Shown: piece by piece, positions 10,046-22,348 of the stretch
How positions within the stretch are numbered: position 1 is the first letter of the stretch
Layout: each line of letters begins with the position of its first letter
From: Paraphoma chrysanthemicola
Taxonomy: Eukaryota > Ascomycota > Dothideomycetes > Pleosporales > Phaeosphaeriaceae
Assembly (NCBI GenBank): GCA_020744225.1
Contig: JAGMWG010000003.1
Coordinates: 1,674,001 to 1,738,000, forward strand
Reading direction: 5' to 3'
DNA length: 64,000 nucleotides
Translations under genes and position numbers: made by a program
Notes under the pieces: model-generated
The model's input: only the letters and a program-made list of their open reading frames with translations
Told to the model about the DNA's origin: nothing
Databases searched by the model: none

Positions 10046-11884
10046 ATGTTTCTAGCAATGCCTACTGCACCATCAAAGTCGTACATATCATCAAAGCGAT
10101 CGACTTTCTCGCTCATTGATCCAAGCACATCACAGTTCCACCGGCAAGTGGATCGGCATGGATTTCTCACCAGCGGCCTTCGCACTCACGTCGCGATATC
10201 CTACGTTTGGAGCGAGTGGCGAGACAATCCAAACGACAAGGTTCCAAGCTGGCCCGTTCTTCAGACACGGCTCAATACGCTTTTGGGAGACTCAGCACCT
10301 AAAGACACGAAGGACATCACTGGCAAGGCTACCCGCTGTTGGCTCGACTGTAAGTGCATCGATCAAGAGTCCAGGGAGGACAAGGCTTACTGGATACCAC
10401 GCATGGATGAAATATACTATGAAGCCCGATGCACAATTCTACTCCTTCGAAGTCCGGGCCTGGATCTGAAGCCGCTGCTGGAGGTGAAGAAGCGCACGTA
10501 TTGCCCACTTTCAGGTCCGCTGCGATTGAAGGACATTGCGCAAATGGTACCGCATAACTGTCTACTGTGCCAATCCTGCACCTCAATATCCTCACTCGAT
10601 CCCGAACTTGAAAATATTGCACTGGAAGCACTTCGGGACCTGTGTCACGGCACCTGGCGTCAACGCGCCTGGATTCTGCAAGAGATATTGCTGAGCCAGA
10701 ACTACCTGCTCACATGGGACGACAGCGGCGATTGGCTGTCGCTCGCCGATGCAGGAGTCATCGCCGCACTGCTCTTTCGAAACAACTTGAGTGAGACATG
10801 GCTGGATGAGTTCGCGTCCTGGTGCCGCTTGCTATGGTACTTGCGGCAGAACTACGATGAAGCACAGACATACGAGCTTTGCGATGCAAACGTGCTGCAA
10901 CTTGCGTCAGGCTTGAGTGCCACAGTTCCGTCAGACAAATACTACGCGCTGTGTGGAATGCTGCGCCTTAAGCACGTAAAGCCGAACCCAAACCATAGTG
11001 CTAATGAGGCTCTCGAGGTAATTGTTAGTGCTCTGGTCGAGCAGGGTAGAATGAGCTGGCTATACGCTGTCCCACCAGTTCTCGGAAATGCTCTGCAACT
11101 TCGTGATGGCCAAATGGCTCCATTTGTCATGACACGGCTTGAAGCACGTCTGAAGCCGAACAAGAAGCACAAAACAACCATCCGAGAGGGAGAGATTTCC
11201 TTTGAGACGGTCGAGGACGGTCGAATTACTCAAGTACTGCTACTTCATCAAGTGTTAGAAACGGCCTTCTCGCATCTGCGAGAAACACGCAACTTCGACT
11301 TTCCAGAAGCCATATCGTACTGTCATCGTGTCCCGGACATCATTCGAAGACTGGCTCTTGATATCGTCGATCCCTTGCTGGCCGAACCCACTTTCAGCCG
11401 CATCTGCAAAGCCATCAAACCGGTTCATACCGTGAAGTCAGAAGCTCGGAAAGGTTGGCTATGTGTAATGTTTTTGAGTTTTATCGATGAGCTTCTGATT
11501 GAAGAGATGTGCGCTGGCTCCGAAGAGGACGATGTGCGCCTTGTCAGAGCTGCGGCTGCTTCGCTGCAGCAGCACCTGAGAAAAATTGGTGGTTCATTTA
11601 GCGTCGCGCTGTGGACGGGCAAGCAAAAATCGCCTCGGATTGCGGTAGTGCTGTCACCATGTCCAAAGGATGTGTGCGTATTTTCACTGAATGGCGAGCC
11701 TGATACAAAATTTGCTGCACGGTTACCAAGGCCAGGCCATACATATTCCGAATACTGTGGGCCACTCTTCTTGCTCAACGTGCGCGACTCCATCGGACCT
11801 CGACCTTCTTCACTATTTACCGCTTCATTCTGGCGAGGAAAGACCCCTGCACCAGACATACGAACGCTTCGTTTTAAATGGTGA
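10046..11884 (+). CDS. HET-domain (heterokaryon incompatibility) protein
   Basis: Single-exon 612-aa protein. The three sequence blocks of the HET domain are present in order: VAISYVWSEW (about residues 49-58), CWLDCKCIDQ (98-107, followed by the IPRMDEIYYEA helix), and WRQRAWILQEILLS (about residue 205 onward). HET proteins trigger cell death when incompatible hyphae fuse (family knowledge). The C-terminal two thirds lacks a recognised NACHT, WD40 or ankyrin partner module, so the allorecognition partner is unknown. A second in-frame ATG lies at residue 5. The gene abuts the convergent membrane-protein gene: its stop is about 60 bp from that gene's stop. No frame break was seen. Confidence 0.9.
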   Translation: MFLAMPTAPSKSYISSKRSTFSLIDPSTSQFHRQVDRHGFLTSGLRTHVAISYVWSEWRDNPNDKVPSWPVLQTRLNTLLGDSAPKDTKDITGKATRCWLDCKCIDQESREDKAYWIPRMDEIYYEARCTILLLRSPGLDLKPLLEVKKRTYCPLSGPLRLKDIAQMVPHNCLLCQSCTSISSLDPELENIALEALRDLCHGTWRQRAWILQEILLSQNYLLTWDDSGDWLSLADAGVIAALLFRNNLSETWLDEFASWCRLLWYLRQNYDEAQTYELCDANVLQLASGLSATVPSDKYYALCGMLRLKHVKPNPNHSANEALEVIVSALVEQGRMSWLYAVPPVLGNALQLRDGQMAPFVMTRLEARLKPNKKHKTTIREGEISFETVEDGRITQVLLLHQVLETAFSHLRETRNFDFPEAISYCHRVPDIIRRLALDIVDPLLAEPTFSRICKAIKPVHTVKSEARKGWLCVMFLSFIDELLIEEMCAGSEEDDVRLVRAAAASLQQHLRKIGGSFSVALWTGKQKSPRIAVVLSPCPKDVCVFSLNGEPDTKFAARLPRPGHTYSEYCGPLFLLNVRDSIGPRPSSLFTASFWRGKTPAPDIRTLRFKW

Positions 11885-11945
11885 AACTTGCTCAAAGTGG
11901 GTTATGATACATGCTAGTAATAGAAGCAGCTGCTGTTTAGAAATT

Positions 11946-14474
11946 TCATCGTTGGAAGGACGACGCAGAACTGCTCTCCGCAACAGCGCGCCTCCTCCGA
12001 CATCCTTCACATTGGCAATCCATATCCATTTTCCCTCCCATCATTTCCCCTCCTCTTGACCCCTGCGACCTCGTCATCCTGAATTTGGCCAGACGCCGAT
12101 GGAAAATGCCAGACGCACCCAGTCCCAGCTCTAGCTCTCTGCGAACAGCTGGATCCTCCGTATCGTCCATCGAATCGCCTTCAACGATGCCCACCGAGCC
12201 ATTCAGCTCGCCCAGTCTTCTCAAGTCCTTTCCAGTCAAGGAACCAATGGCCGGTATGTCGCCCTTGTCTAGGCTGTTGGTGATTCTCGCAATCGCCAAG
12301 GCGTCGAGCATGGCCGTCCAAGTCGGCACTTGATAGATATACCAGACCAGATACGCCAGACCGATCAGTTGGAAGAGCACTAAGATCGAAACGATGATCA
12401 TGCCAGCAGTGGTTATCGTCGGACGCTGTATGTAAGTTCCCGGAGCGGTGCGAATGGTGCGGGCAGTAAACTCTTGCGTGTTCTGGACAGTGCGTAGTAG
12501 CATGGCTCGATTAACCAAGAACCTGGTAGTACGCAGTCAGCAACTTGAGGCAGTCTAGAACAAGCAGATTTGTGCTTACACGCTGGCTTCTAGATGTTGA
12601 TCGCGGCTTTCTCTGCTTGATTCTGATCTATTGAACGTAAGGTTCATGAAATTGGTCATGATGGAAGTGATGGCGTCATCAGCGGTGGCATCCGTGGTAT
12701 TGGCGCATGCTCTCCCGTGTGAGCGATAATCATCAAAGGTGGCGAAAGGTAGACGTCCCGACTGACACAACTGGGAAAGAGCTGAAGTAGCATTGGAGCT
12801 AGAATTCACGGCCGTAAGTAGCGACCGTTCCCCGAACATCGCGATGATGGCAGTCATGAGCGGCCCAGACATGGTACGATTGGGATCACTTGATCCTGGG
12901 ATAGTGGGCCAAGCCTCTTGCAAAAACTGTGGTTCCGGCCATTTGGGGATATCAGTCAGCTTATCCCTGGCGGTCAATCAGTATGTGCTGGTATAATCAT
13001 GAGGACTTTTGTACGCACTCAGCTGATGGTCTTCGCCATCTGCCCTTGAACCATCTCGTGTATCGCGAAAATTCGTTGCCATCTCTCCAGAATATGGACA
13101 GCCAGTCGTTGTACCTGTATCGTAGGTTTAGCATGGGGCTAAAGAGCATCAAGCCTGGAAGGCGTACTTTGACTTTTTGGCATAACGATCAGGCTCCTCG
13201 AAGCGATCCATTAGATTGCCATGCATGAAACCATTTCGATAGTTCCCGAGTTCGAAGTAGCCGCGGGTAGTTCTAGCTGTGCAACGGCGAGTAAACGATG
13301 AAATGTTTGAGTTCGCGACTGCGACATCTATGTACATGTCTTCGGCGATACTTTGTCTATTGCGCGTAAGTTGCCATGGATAGAAGCCGCGGCGACCAGG
13401 GAGGCAAACTCGTACAGCGAGCTGCTCACCCCTGGTAAACGAGGCTGAGAATGGACCTTCACCACTGCACTGGGAAGGGAACTCCGATTGAGCGATTCTC
13501 TTACATAATACTGTTGAATTCAGTCTCATTGCCCGATGCCGGAGTACGCCAGTCGTGGAACCGTTGAGTAGGGATGAGACGAAGTAGTCCGAACTCGGTC
13601 GCATCCAGGGCCCAAGCAAAGATGAAGTTATCGAGGTCGAGAAATCAACCCGCAGGGGCACTTCGCCTCCAAAGTCTGGCCATAGGTTCGATGGAATTTC
13701 GTATCTGTTGAGATCGGCCAGGCTCCCCATCACGTCCTGAACGACAATGTCTTCCGGTATTGTCGCCAAGTCATATGGCTCAGGATCGAAACCCAGAAGA
13801 CGATGGTTTAACTGGAAACCCGAAGAAGTGCTCAGAAGAGGATTGTCGTCAGACGTCATCACCAGTGTCGGTTCATTTGACATGAAACCTTCGCGGAAAG
13901 GCTGTTGTACGGCGCATAGTAAGAGGAATATGGCAGAAAGCCATAAAAAGTGACTGCTGGCACCAACCCCAGAATTACTCCTCGATCCCCACGGGGGCCA
14001 TGCCTCTTGTAAAACCCCTAGATTGGACCATCCGCGATCAGCCAACGCGAATGTTTGCCTGATGCTAAGCGATGTGGAGTTCCGGCGTCTTTGCGTATAT
14101 ACTACTGCTGCCTGTGCTATAAGAGCGGAGATGAGGGGGACTGTGACGATTCCAGCGACTGAATTGATGACTGCCAGAGCGTTGATGAGACGTCGATGTA
14201 GTTTGAGACTTCCTTCGGTAAATCCAGATTGATCATAGTATGATGAGCCGTTAATTGGATGATAAACGAGAACGCAGCTCAATGCCCAAGGAATGACGAG
14301 AAGGGGTATATAAAACGCAAGAAGCCATAGCGCGCGATGTCTGTAGCGTAGAGTCGAAGCCTCAACAGCTGCAGTAGCCCTGTGGTGGGTTTTGCCTGTT
14401 CCTATGAGCGTGTCGGAAGACTTGAAATCGTCACTCGGCCGTCTCTTCTCATCCGCGTGTGGAACAGCAGACAT
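11946..14474 (-). CDS. fungal multi-pass membrane protein, unknown function
   Basis: Exons (minus) 14474-13168, 13114-13019, 12966-12580 and 12522-11946 give 788 aa; all four joins are GT-AG and in phase. The N-terminus is charged and soluble. It is followed by hydrophobic spans near residues 49-70 (ALWLLAFYIPLLVIPWALSC), 95-125 and 175-192, a long Asn-glycosylation-rich loop (several N-S/T sites), and one last span in exon 4 (MIIVSILVLFQLIGLAYLVW) before a basic, Cys-containing tail. The short motif LQEAWP occurs twice, once in exon 1 and once in exon 3. The layout, with N-terminal spans, a large exterior domain and a C-terminal span, is common in uncharacterised Pezizomycotina proteins, but the family was not identified with certainty. 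Confidence 0.8.
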
Positions 14475-15463
14475 AATGGAAAAGGGTGTTGGAAGGAAGG
14501 CACAGATTCCATGGCTGTTATCGCACGCGACAGGCTAGTGAAGTACTCTTCCAACGTACCAAGACGCTTAGTGCTAAAATTGCAACAGGGTTGACGTGTA
14601 GGGGGCCTAATGGACGTAGACTCCTGAGCTCTTGGCTTGCAACGCCGTTGGGCTTGATATGGGGAAATGCATGTACGCATAGAGGGGGCAGCGAGTGTAC
14701 GCCACACGTATTGATGCAGCCATTGGCCACTGTTAGCATAGATGCGCTTGGAAATGGGAGTGAATGTGCTCGGAAAGACACACAACGCTCGTGTTGGTGG
14801 TGATCCTTTCCACATGGCGTAACTTTTTTCGCAGGATCTCGCGGGCCGACGTCATGCCGAGCATTTGCGCAGCCTTGCACTGCCCTGATACAGTCGCAGA
14901 CAACGGTCGTCCTGATGTGGAAGCGCGCTCCTTCAAGCGTATGACGCTTGGGCGGATTGGAGAAATCGCATATCTGAGTGGAGCCCGAGGTCGCCGTTCG
15001 CTCCAGATGAACGGGCAACAAGCTAGTGAAATCAGTGTGGAGCATACTAGCACGCATGTAATGTCGTGTGAAGATGTCGCGATAGATTTCGCGTGAGAGG
15101 GCCAATCTCAGGTAGCAGGAACTGCTGAGGCCTCCAAAACTCCCCCAGCTGCGAAGAAGCTGGAGCACCGCCTCAGAGACTTATTTTAGTGGGCACTGTA
15201 AGTCCTGCAAGAGATTCTATGACGGTGGTGTAAACTCTGGAGCGATGTGTGGTGGAAGTCGTGTGACAGTGTCGTTGTAGAGTTCCCAGGTGAGGCTCAA
15301 CGCCCGCTTTCCCCCATTCGTCAAAAGTCTTGGCAGGGCAGTCGCGCTGCTGAACGCGCCGCGGGAAAGATTCCAGACGTCGACCACAAGCCAGCGCGTC
15401 CACGCATCACACGTCTCCCGCCATCAACCCACGCGGCGAGCCTGTCGCATTCCATACGTCATC
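14475..15463. other. divergent intergenic region
   Basis: Promoter space between the membrane-protein gene (-) and ssr4 (+). Overlapping ORFs of up to 216 codons are present but show no recognisable domain. Confidence 0.5.
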
Positions 15464-17585
15464 ATGTACGCCATGAATCAGGCCTACAATGTCCCCGACC
15501 CCAGCGCGCAGGTGCCGAACCACCTTGTGAGTACGCCCTCCTCTGCGACCACGGCATCTAGGCTGACCGCGCATAGCTTGCCCACGTCCATCTGATATCC
15601 TCGTACCGATTCCCCACACTGCGCAATCTCCAGCCCGCCGAGGCGCTCGAGCATCTCATCAAGGGCCCCCAGATAGTGCGCGACACCTCGCCCGTCGCCT
15701 GGACCTACTTCAGCAGCCCGCCGCCCGATGGCACTGTTCTGCTCACATGGCAGCCTCCGCGCATGCAGACGCATTTTGCATCGGACGGCATGGTGTGGGC
15801 GGATGGGGAGACTGCTTACGATATGAATGTCCGAGGCTACGTACGTCTCCTCTGCGCTATGCGACTGCAGCAAGCCTGTTGACACCCCCCTAGACACTAC
15901 AGGTCCTCGTTCACAATAGCGGTTACCACTACCCCCACGAAGCATATGCGATGCATGCGCGTCTCCGCTACAGGATCGCAGCAGGCCCCGGCGCGACCGA
16001 CCCCAACCTGTGGCTTGTCCATTACAAGCCCGCGGACCCGCAGCACAGGATGCCTGCTGGCCAGATTCCAATTCCCCGCGAGATCCACGCGCAACTTCAG
16101 ATGCGCTCCCAGCTTCAGGCTGCGGGTCCACTGATGCGCAAGGAATTCATGCTGCACGATCAAGCCAACTGGCCCAAGGTCGAATTCGGGCAGCAAGCAA
16201 TGAGGGGCCAGCAACCGTACTACAATCCCATGCAGCCAGGGCGCCCATACGCAGCGCAGCCTCCCCCAGCCAAGCGCCCGAGACCATCAAACCAGCCTCA
16301 GGCGCGCCCCGCAATCCCAGGCGTGAACCCTCAGGACACTTCGCTCGAAGAGGAGGAGAATGCTACACAGGACGCTTTCGATTTCCTGACCCCACGCGAA
16401 ATCAGTCTGTCTCGGTACAAGCAGCATCATGAATGGATGGAGGAGATTTTCTCATCGCCCTATGCTGTTGGGAAGATTGCGCCAATCGACCTTGGCCTTG
16501 GTTTGATGGGTGAACTAGCGCCCCTTACCGCAGGTATTCTCGATGTTCCTGGAACAGATGGTACCGAGAGCGGAAAGGACCAGACCATCAAGAACTACTA
16601 CAAGCTAGACCCTGACCAGCTGAAGGACTTCGAGAAACGCGTGACTGAGCATGCGACAAAAGAGCAAGCGGAGATTGACAAGATGAAGGCTGATCATGCG
16701 AGGAAGATGGCTCAGCTGAAGCGCACGCGCACTTATATCAAGGCTGAAAGGCGATTACGTGATCTGGCGCGCTCGACGGAGAATGAAGCGGACGACTCTG
16801 ATCCTGTCGAAGAAGTCGTACATGACCTCGAGAAGTCACTGGGCGTCAATTTTGATGCGAAGAAGTCTGTCGTCTGCGTCGAGAAGGGCGGCTTCATCGA
16901 GGCACAACAGCCGTCCCCACCTAGTGCGCAAGTCAACGGCAATGGAGTGCACAACACCAACGGAACAGGTAACGGCATAAGTAACGATGGTGGTCTGGAT
17001 GCCGACAACTCTGCTGCCAGCCTACTTGATCAGTACGGGTCCGGCTCGCTGACAGGAACTCCGATTGGGAACATATCACTGCCACCCTTGTCGCAACCAC
17101 CCAGCCAGTCTCATTCCGTCATCGGTACGCCAAGCGCACCGAGCAACTTACAACAATCCTCTACCTTCGATCAACAGGGGACAAATCTTGATGCCAGTGC
17201 TGGGGACGACCTGCTTGATCTTGACGTGGAGATGTCTGGCATGACAAACGCGGGAGAGAAAGGAGATGAATGGGTCCTGGTGGATGAGCAAGCTGGAGGC
17301 GACCAAACAGCTGGCAACCCACAACAGTCAAACGCAAGCAACAATCCGACCACCGAACATCCGAGCACATTGCCGCCCTCGAATGTAGATGCTGAAGCGG
17401 GTAGCATGTTCGATACGGCCGACTTTGGAAGTTTCGATAATTTGGATACGGCTGGGGATGCCCTCGCGGAATACGACAATGATGACACCATGGGCCTTGA
17501 CCTTGTAGACGATTCCGCGTTTGGAGATGCATTCCATGGGACGGAAATGCATCACAACGAGACTGGCGAAGGCGATCATGCATAG
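15464..17585 (+). CDS. ssr4: SWI/SNF and RSC complex subunit Ssr4
   Basis: Exons 15464-15526, 15577-15840 and 15903-17585 give 669 aa. The N-terminal ~220 residues match the conserved fungal Ssr4 domain: LISSYRFPTLRNLQPAEAL, VAWTYFSSPPPDGTVLLTWQ, a patch ending YHYPHEAYAMHARLRYRI, and later FDFLTPREISLSRYKQHHEWMEEI. Ssr4 is a fungus-specific subunit of the chromatin-remodelling SWI/SNF and RSC complexes, described in fission yeast (family knowledge). A charged helical stretch (about residues 330-380) is coiled-coil-like. The rest is low complexity, rich in Asn, Gly, Ser and Gln and then Asp, and probably disordered. Both introns are about 50-60 nt. Two in-frame ATGs open the frame (15464 and 15473). 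Confidence 0.88.
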
Positions 17586-18503
17586 AAGAGCCTCAAGCTT
17601 ATCTGCTCAGGGTTTTGTACAAGTACGAGGCAGGGATATTGGTGTTCTAGGCGCACGAAGTACTGAGCTAGTCACGCTTGCGAGCGTGCATTTTGTACTA
17701 CATTCATCAAACAAGAAATTATCGTGATCTGGCATGAACAGATTTTGGAAACGATGTCACAGCTCAATCTTCACCACATGGTTCGCGCAACTCCGAGCTT
17801 CATAGCACTGTGTGCGACCGTTCGATAGCGAAAGCTTAGCATAGGTGCGTAATCAGCACCCTGTTGTGCAACACTCGCAGTGTTTCCTCGTAGGTTTCTG
17901 CAACAATCGACCTTTGTCTACGCAGGTGAAACGAGCTGCATGTCCTCCGGCATTTGCCCAGCAAGTCGCTTGGCTAAGAATCCGATGGCTATATGTCTGC
18001 CTGTCTTCAGACTCTATTTCGCAGTAGTTCACACACACTAAGTGGTTTCCTCACATGTCCTCGAAAAGAAATACCGTAAACCATAGCACTCATTTCAGGC
18101 TAATTGAACATGAAGACGAGCCCGATAACAGTCCAGCCCAAGATGCCTGCTAACCTCTCATTTTCCGTGTCGTATTTCGGACACGTTGGAACAGCGAGTA
18201 GCTTTATCAGTTGTTTTGAGTGTGCGCTGTGACGAACAGGTACTCCGTTAGCCTGAATGTTGACGTGCAACGTATAGCGAGCACAGTGAACACGACAACG
18301 GGTGGCACGTATGGCACATGAACTTAAGAAATACAGCTTTGGCTATGCCATCCACACAGAGGTGACACTCCTCACCTCCGTCGTTCCTTCCGTCTGTAAA
18401 ATTCCCCACCTTCTAGGATCGAGTCCCCTTTCCAGGGCATAGTTTAATCACTCTTTGCTTGCTCCTGCGGCCCCAACGGCTCTGATATTTTCGACGACAC
18501 ACC
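17586..18503. other. intergenic, no gene seen
   Basis: Between ssr4 and the tyrosinase gene; no ORF with recognisable content. It presumably contains the tyrosinase promoter. Confidence 0.5.
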
Positions 18504-20872
18504 ATGAAGGCTCCTGAAAATTTAAGAACGTTCATAGCATTATGGATGCTTTCTAACCTCTTCTGCTGCCTCGCAAACTGCAACAGGTTCAACAGCAGGT
18601 ACAAGCACCATGCGTTAGCTAGATTTGTTACTTCGAGCGATGAGAAAGCAAGCGCCATTTCTCAGCCAGCCGTCCTAGGCATCAAGCGATTCGAAAGGGA
18701 TGATCCCGTCCCACGCATCGAGATTCGCGAATTGGAGCGCCAGCCCGATCATTTCAATGTCTTCTTGCTCGGACTACAGCGCTTCCAAAACATCAGCCAG
18801 GATGACCAACTCTCCTACTTTAGTATAGCGGGTAAGTGTTGATATCTGAGCTCGATTGCCATTTTTCCGTGGCACTGCGATATCAATCTAAGATATCACA
18901 GGAATCCATGGACGACCGTTTAAATCATGGAGTGGTGTTGAAAAGGATCCGAAAGGCAGCCTTGGGTATTGCAGACACAGTAGCAATATCTTCTCGACCT
19001 GGCATAGACCGTATCTTGCACTTTTTGAGGTATGGACCCGTAGCCAACGTGCCATCCCCAAGTCGACTAACACTGCACCAGGAGATGATTTACAACAACG
19101 CCCTTGATGTGATATCCGAGTTCCCTGAGGGAGAGTTCAAGGTGCGCATGAATGATGCGCTTCACCGACTTCGATTGCCCTATTGGGATGCGGCAGCAGT
19201 CCCGCCGATTGGGGAGGGATCTTATCCTTGGTGCGTGCAGAGGCAGACGATCGAAGTGGAATTGCCAAGCGGCGATACTACATGCAAAGTCTTCATACAA
19301 AACCCACTGTTCTCATACACCTTCCATCCCCTTCCCGTGGAATATTTCCGAAGTGTAGCTAGCACTGGAATCGACTCAGCTGCGGTTGTTGATCGCTGGA
19401 TAGAGTGGAAAAGGACTGTCCGGTTCCCGACGACCAAGGACTCCACAGCCAAAAGTCAAGATCGTTTGGTTGCGTTCCATCTCGATTGGAACAGTGAGAA
19501 TATACGGCAGCGAACATACTCCATGCTGGCCATGCAAAAGGACTACTACAACATTAGCAACAATCTGGTTCGCACCAGTCGGGGCGAGCTCGCCGATAGC
19601 CTCGAATCAGTTCATGATACACTGCACAACACTGTCGGAGATGGTGGCCATATGTGGCAGACGCAATATTCGTCATTCGATCCTATTTTTTGGCTTCTGC
19701 ACGCGTGAGTTGTGTCCTCCGCTTGAACACATGTTGCTAATGAGCATGCCAGCAACACCGATCGCATGCTTGCAATCTGGCAAGCCCTGAATCCTGAGAG
19801 CTACGTTACGAACCACTCCAATCCATTGGCAACGTTTTCGTCACCCCCAAAGTCATGGGCTGACGAGCATACGCGTACGTAACCCTCCGCGTACGCTAGA
19901 AACAGCCAAAGCTTACTGTGGCTAGCTCTTCATCCTTTCCGCTGTGATGATGCGGGGAACTTTTGGACCTCTGAAACTGTTCGTGACCACACGAAATTTG
20001 GCTATACCTATCCAGAACTGGTTGGTCTCTCGGGGAAGGACACGCTCGTCCGCAGAGTGAATGCTCTGTACGGCGAAAATGCGACGTCACGGTTCTCATG
20101 GGATTGGAACCAGCAGCCTGCTGAAGATGTCTCAGCTGTATCGTCCACGCAATCGAGCTCAATTGGATGTACAACTAGGTTAAGCTTTCCCGCAGATGCA
20201 ACGACCGCCTCTGCGAGTCAGCAGATGGCGACGACCGCAGCGAAGGGTCGTCGAGACAATAGTGGTCATAGGCACAGACATCGCAGACATGGGCACAGCG
20301 CGCAAAGGCTTGATGTACAATACCACTACTTTGCCAACATCCGCGCAGCGAAAGGCGGACCGGACCGGGCGTATAAAGTGTATATTCACCTCGACTCAGC
20401 ATTTGCCGGTGCGCAGGACTTGAGTGGCAATACACAATCTGCAAGTACGCCGGGTTTGGTGGGATACACCGGCTTTCAGAGTACTGCCTACCAAGCCAGC
20501 GAAATGCTACCAGACGAAATCCAAACGACCGGTGGTGTCGTCGCATTGACCAAGGCGCTGGAGGAGAAAGCAAGGGTGGGAGAGCTCGCAAGTCTCGACG
20601 AGGCGACCGTTGCACCTTACCTTCGAGAGCATATGACCTGGAATATTGCTCTGGTAGGTTGGCATATGCTGTGTCGGTAAGGAATACTGACCCTTTCGCA
20701 GGCTGATGACCAAGCGGTGTCTCCAGAGGAAGTACCTGGGCTCGAGATCGAGGTGTCATGGGCAAAGTTCACGCCGCCGACGCTGAGTACTTTCCCTGAG
20801 GTTCAGGATGGAGGCTTCAAGCATCTGATGTTTGCCACTACCGGTAAGGCTGGTGGTGTAAACGACGCCTGA
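18504..20872 (+). CDS. tyrosinase (type-3 copper oxidase) with signal peptide
   Basis: Six exons (18504-18831, 18902-19029, 19082-19704, 19753-19874, 19926-20653, 20702-20872) encode 699 aa. The CuA ligands are H112 (GIHGRPF), H135 (YCRHSS) and H144 (TWHRPY). The CuB ligands are H330 and H334 (VHDTLHN) and H359 (LLHANTDR). Tyrosinases hydroxylate monophenols and oxidise o-diphenols to quinones, feeding melanin (family knowledge). The N-terminus (basic residue, then a FIALWMLSNLFCCLA core) looks like a secretory signal, followed by a ~70-residue pro-like region before CuA. A signal peptide is unusual for the long fungal tyrosinases, many of which are cytosolic. The C-terminal part has a Ser-rich linker and a beta-rich region where the family carries its latency domain. 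All five introns are 48-70 nt GT-AG. Confidence 0.92.
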
Positions 20873-22348
20873 AATGGAGGTGCTACCGAAGCCACAAGGT
20901 GGACTCGTCAAGGCCACAGCCAGACCACGTTTTGGCTTTTGGATTCACGACAAGAGCGATGGATTCTTTGCTCTTGGACGGCGATTTTCTCGGTTACTCC
21001 TCCCGGGAAGGAGTATGCGATACAGCGTTGCTTGGCTTCTTGGCAACGCGGGGAAGGAGGTAAGGGATATTGCATTCCAGCCACCATCGTTGCCCTGCGC
21101 ATGTGGTGCGTGTCGGCTGCATAACGGTAGAAGACCACGACAGAAAAGACGATACCACCTTGGAGTTCTCATGAGTTGCATCCAGAAGCAGTGCATGATT
21201 CACGAGACCTAGTTGCGAAATGGCTCGGGAGATTCGGCAACCCGCAACGCGATGGATGGAGTCCACTCGGAGGGTCGGCAAGGAACATTCTTTGGTTCTT
21301 GGCATTGCAAGTGCTCGCGAGGTGGGTGGATTGCGTGGCAATGTGATATGTTGCGGTAGATCTATAATATATATCTCTGCGGCCCTATCGCGGTTACACA
21401 TGCAGATGGCGGCACTTTAACAGAAACCACAGCGTGTGTCAGAGGCTGTCTGTGTCGACGTTGCAAGAAGCTCGATTACCCCTGGGCTTTGATTCAGGGG
21501 AGCGAGCCGGAATGCACGGCTCCACGTCAGCGCCAAGCCAATGCTTCTTTTTGGCAAGCACCATCCAGTGGCGCTCGCTAGCACGCGGTAGCGCAAGCCT
21601 CAATATCAAGAGCAACACATGTCCGGCACCAGCGCCCGGACACGATGAGCGGGCTTCGTGTTTGTGCATGAGGGAGGCGTGGACAATCTTTGGGGGGCTT
21701 TGGGGGGAAGCGTGCGGCATGACCTCGCGACAGAGACCCTCACATGTGTGCTACGTGCCTCGCAATTGCCCAGCACGCCCACTGTCTGGCCACGGTCCGA
21801 CACACGCTAGACATCTGGCTGCACCTGTCAGACAGCGCGGCGGGCTGCAGTTCATCTGCACGCGACGAGGTTCCAAGCGGGCTTCCTGGTCTGGCGGGCG
21901 ATGAGCAGCACATTCCCTGTGGGAGCGGGCCCCGACGCCACTGAGCGTTGAAAGGGAGCGACCATCCCGTTCTTGGCACGTCCCGCCCTTGTCGAGCCGC
22001 GTCAGGTCCGCGTTCCTGGCCTGAAGAAGATGGTCGTCGTCGGCTTTAAGCTGCGAGCAAGTCCACCCTCGACAAAACTGTTCTTCCGCCGTCTGCAGCG
22101 CGCCCGCAGTCTTCCATTTCGCCGCTTTCTTCCTCGGTTCCTTACCCTCTGCCCATTTGTACTCGTATTGCTATCTGCGCCCGTTTTTGGACTTGCCGTC
22201 GTCCGCCCGTCGACCAGCTGAGAAACACACCACCAGCGGACGTCCCTGAGCACTGGCGATGCCTGCGCACGCTCTTTCTTGCCATTGAAGCCTCTACACT
22301 CCTTAATCACTGCTGTTCCTAACGCCCGACGGCCGCTCTTCCGTCACG
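20873..22348. other. intergenic, no gene supported
   Basis: About 1.5 kb, GC-rich toward its right end. Several overlapping ORFs (up to 156 codons) have biased low-complexity composition and no recognisable domain. Confidence 0.5.

Noticed and set aside
20873..22348. Overlapping ORFs of up to 156 codons upstream of the acyltransferase-3 gene
   Set aside because: Low-complexity GC-driven frames open on both strands; nothing supports translation.
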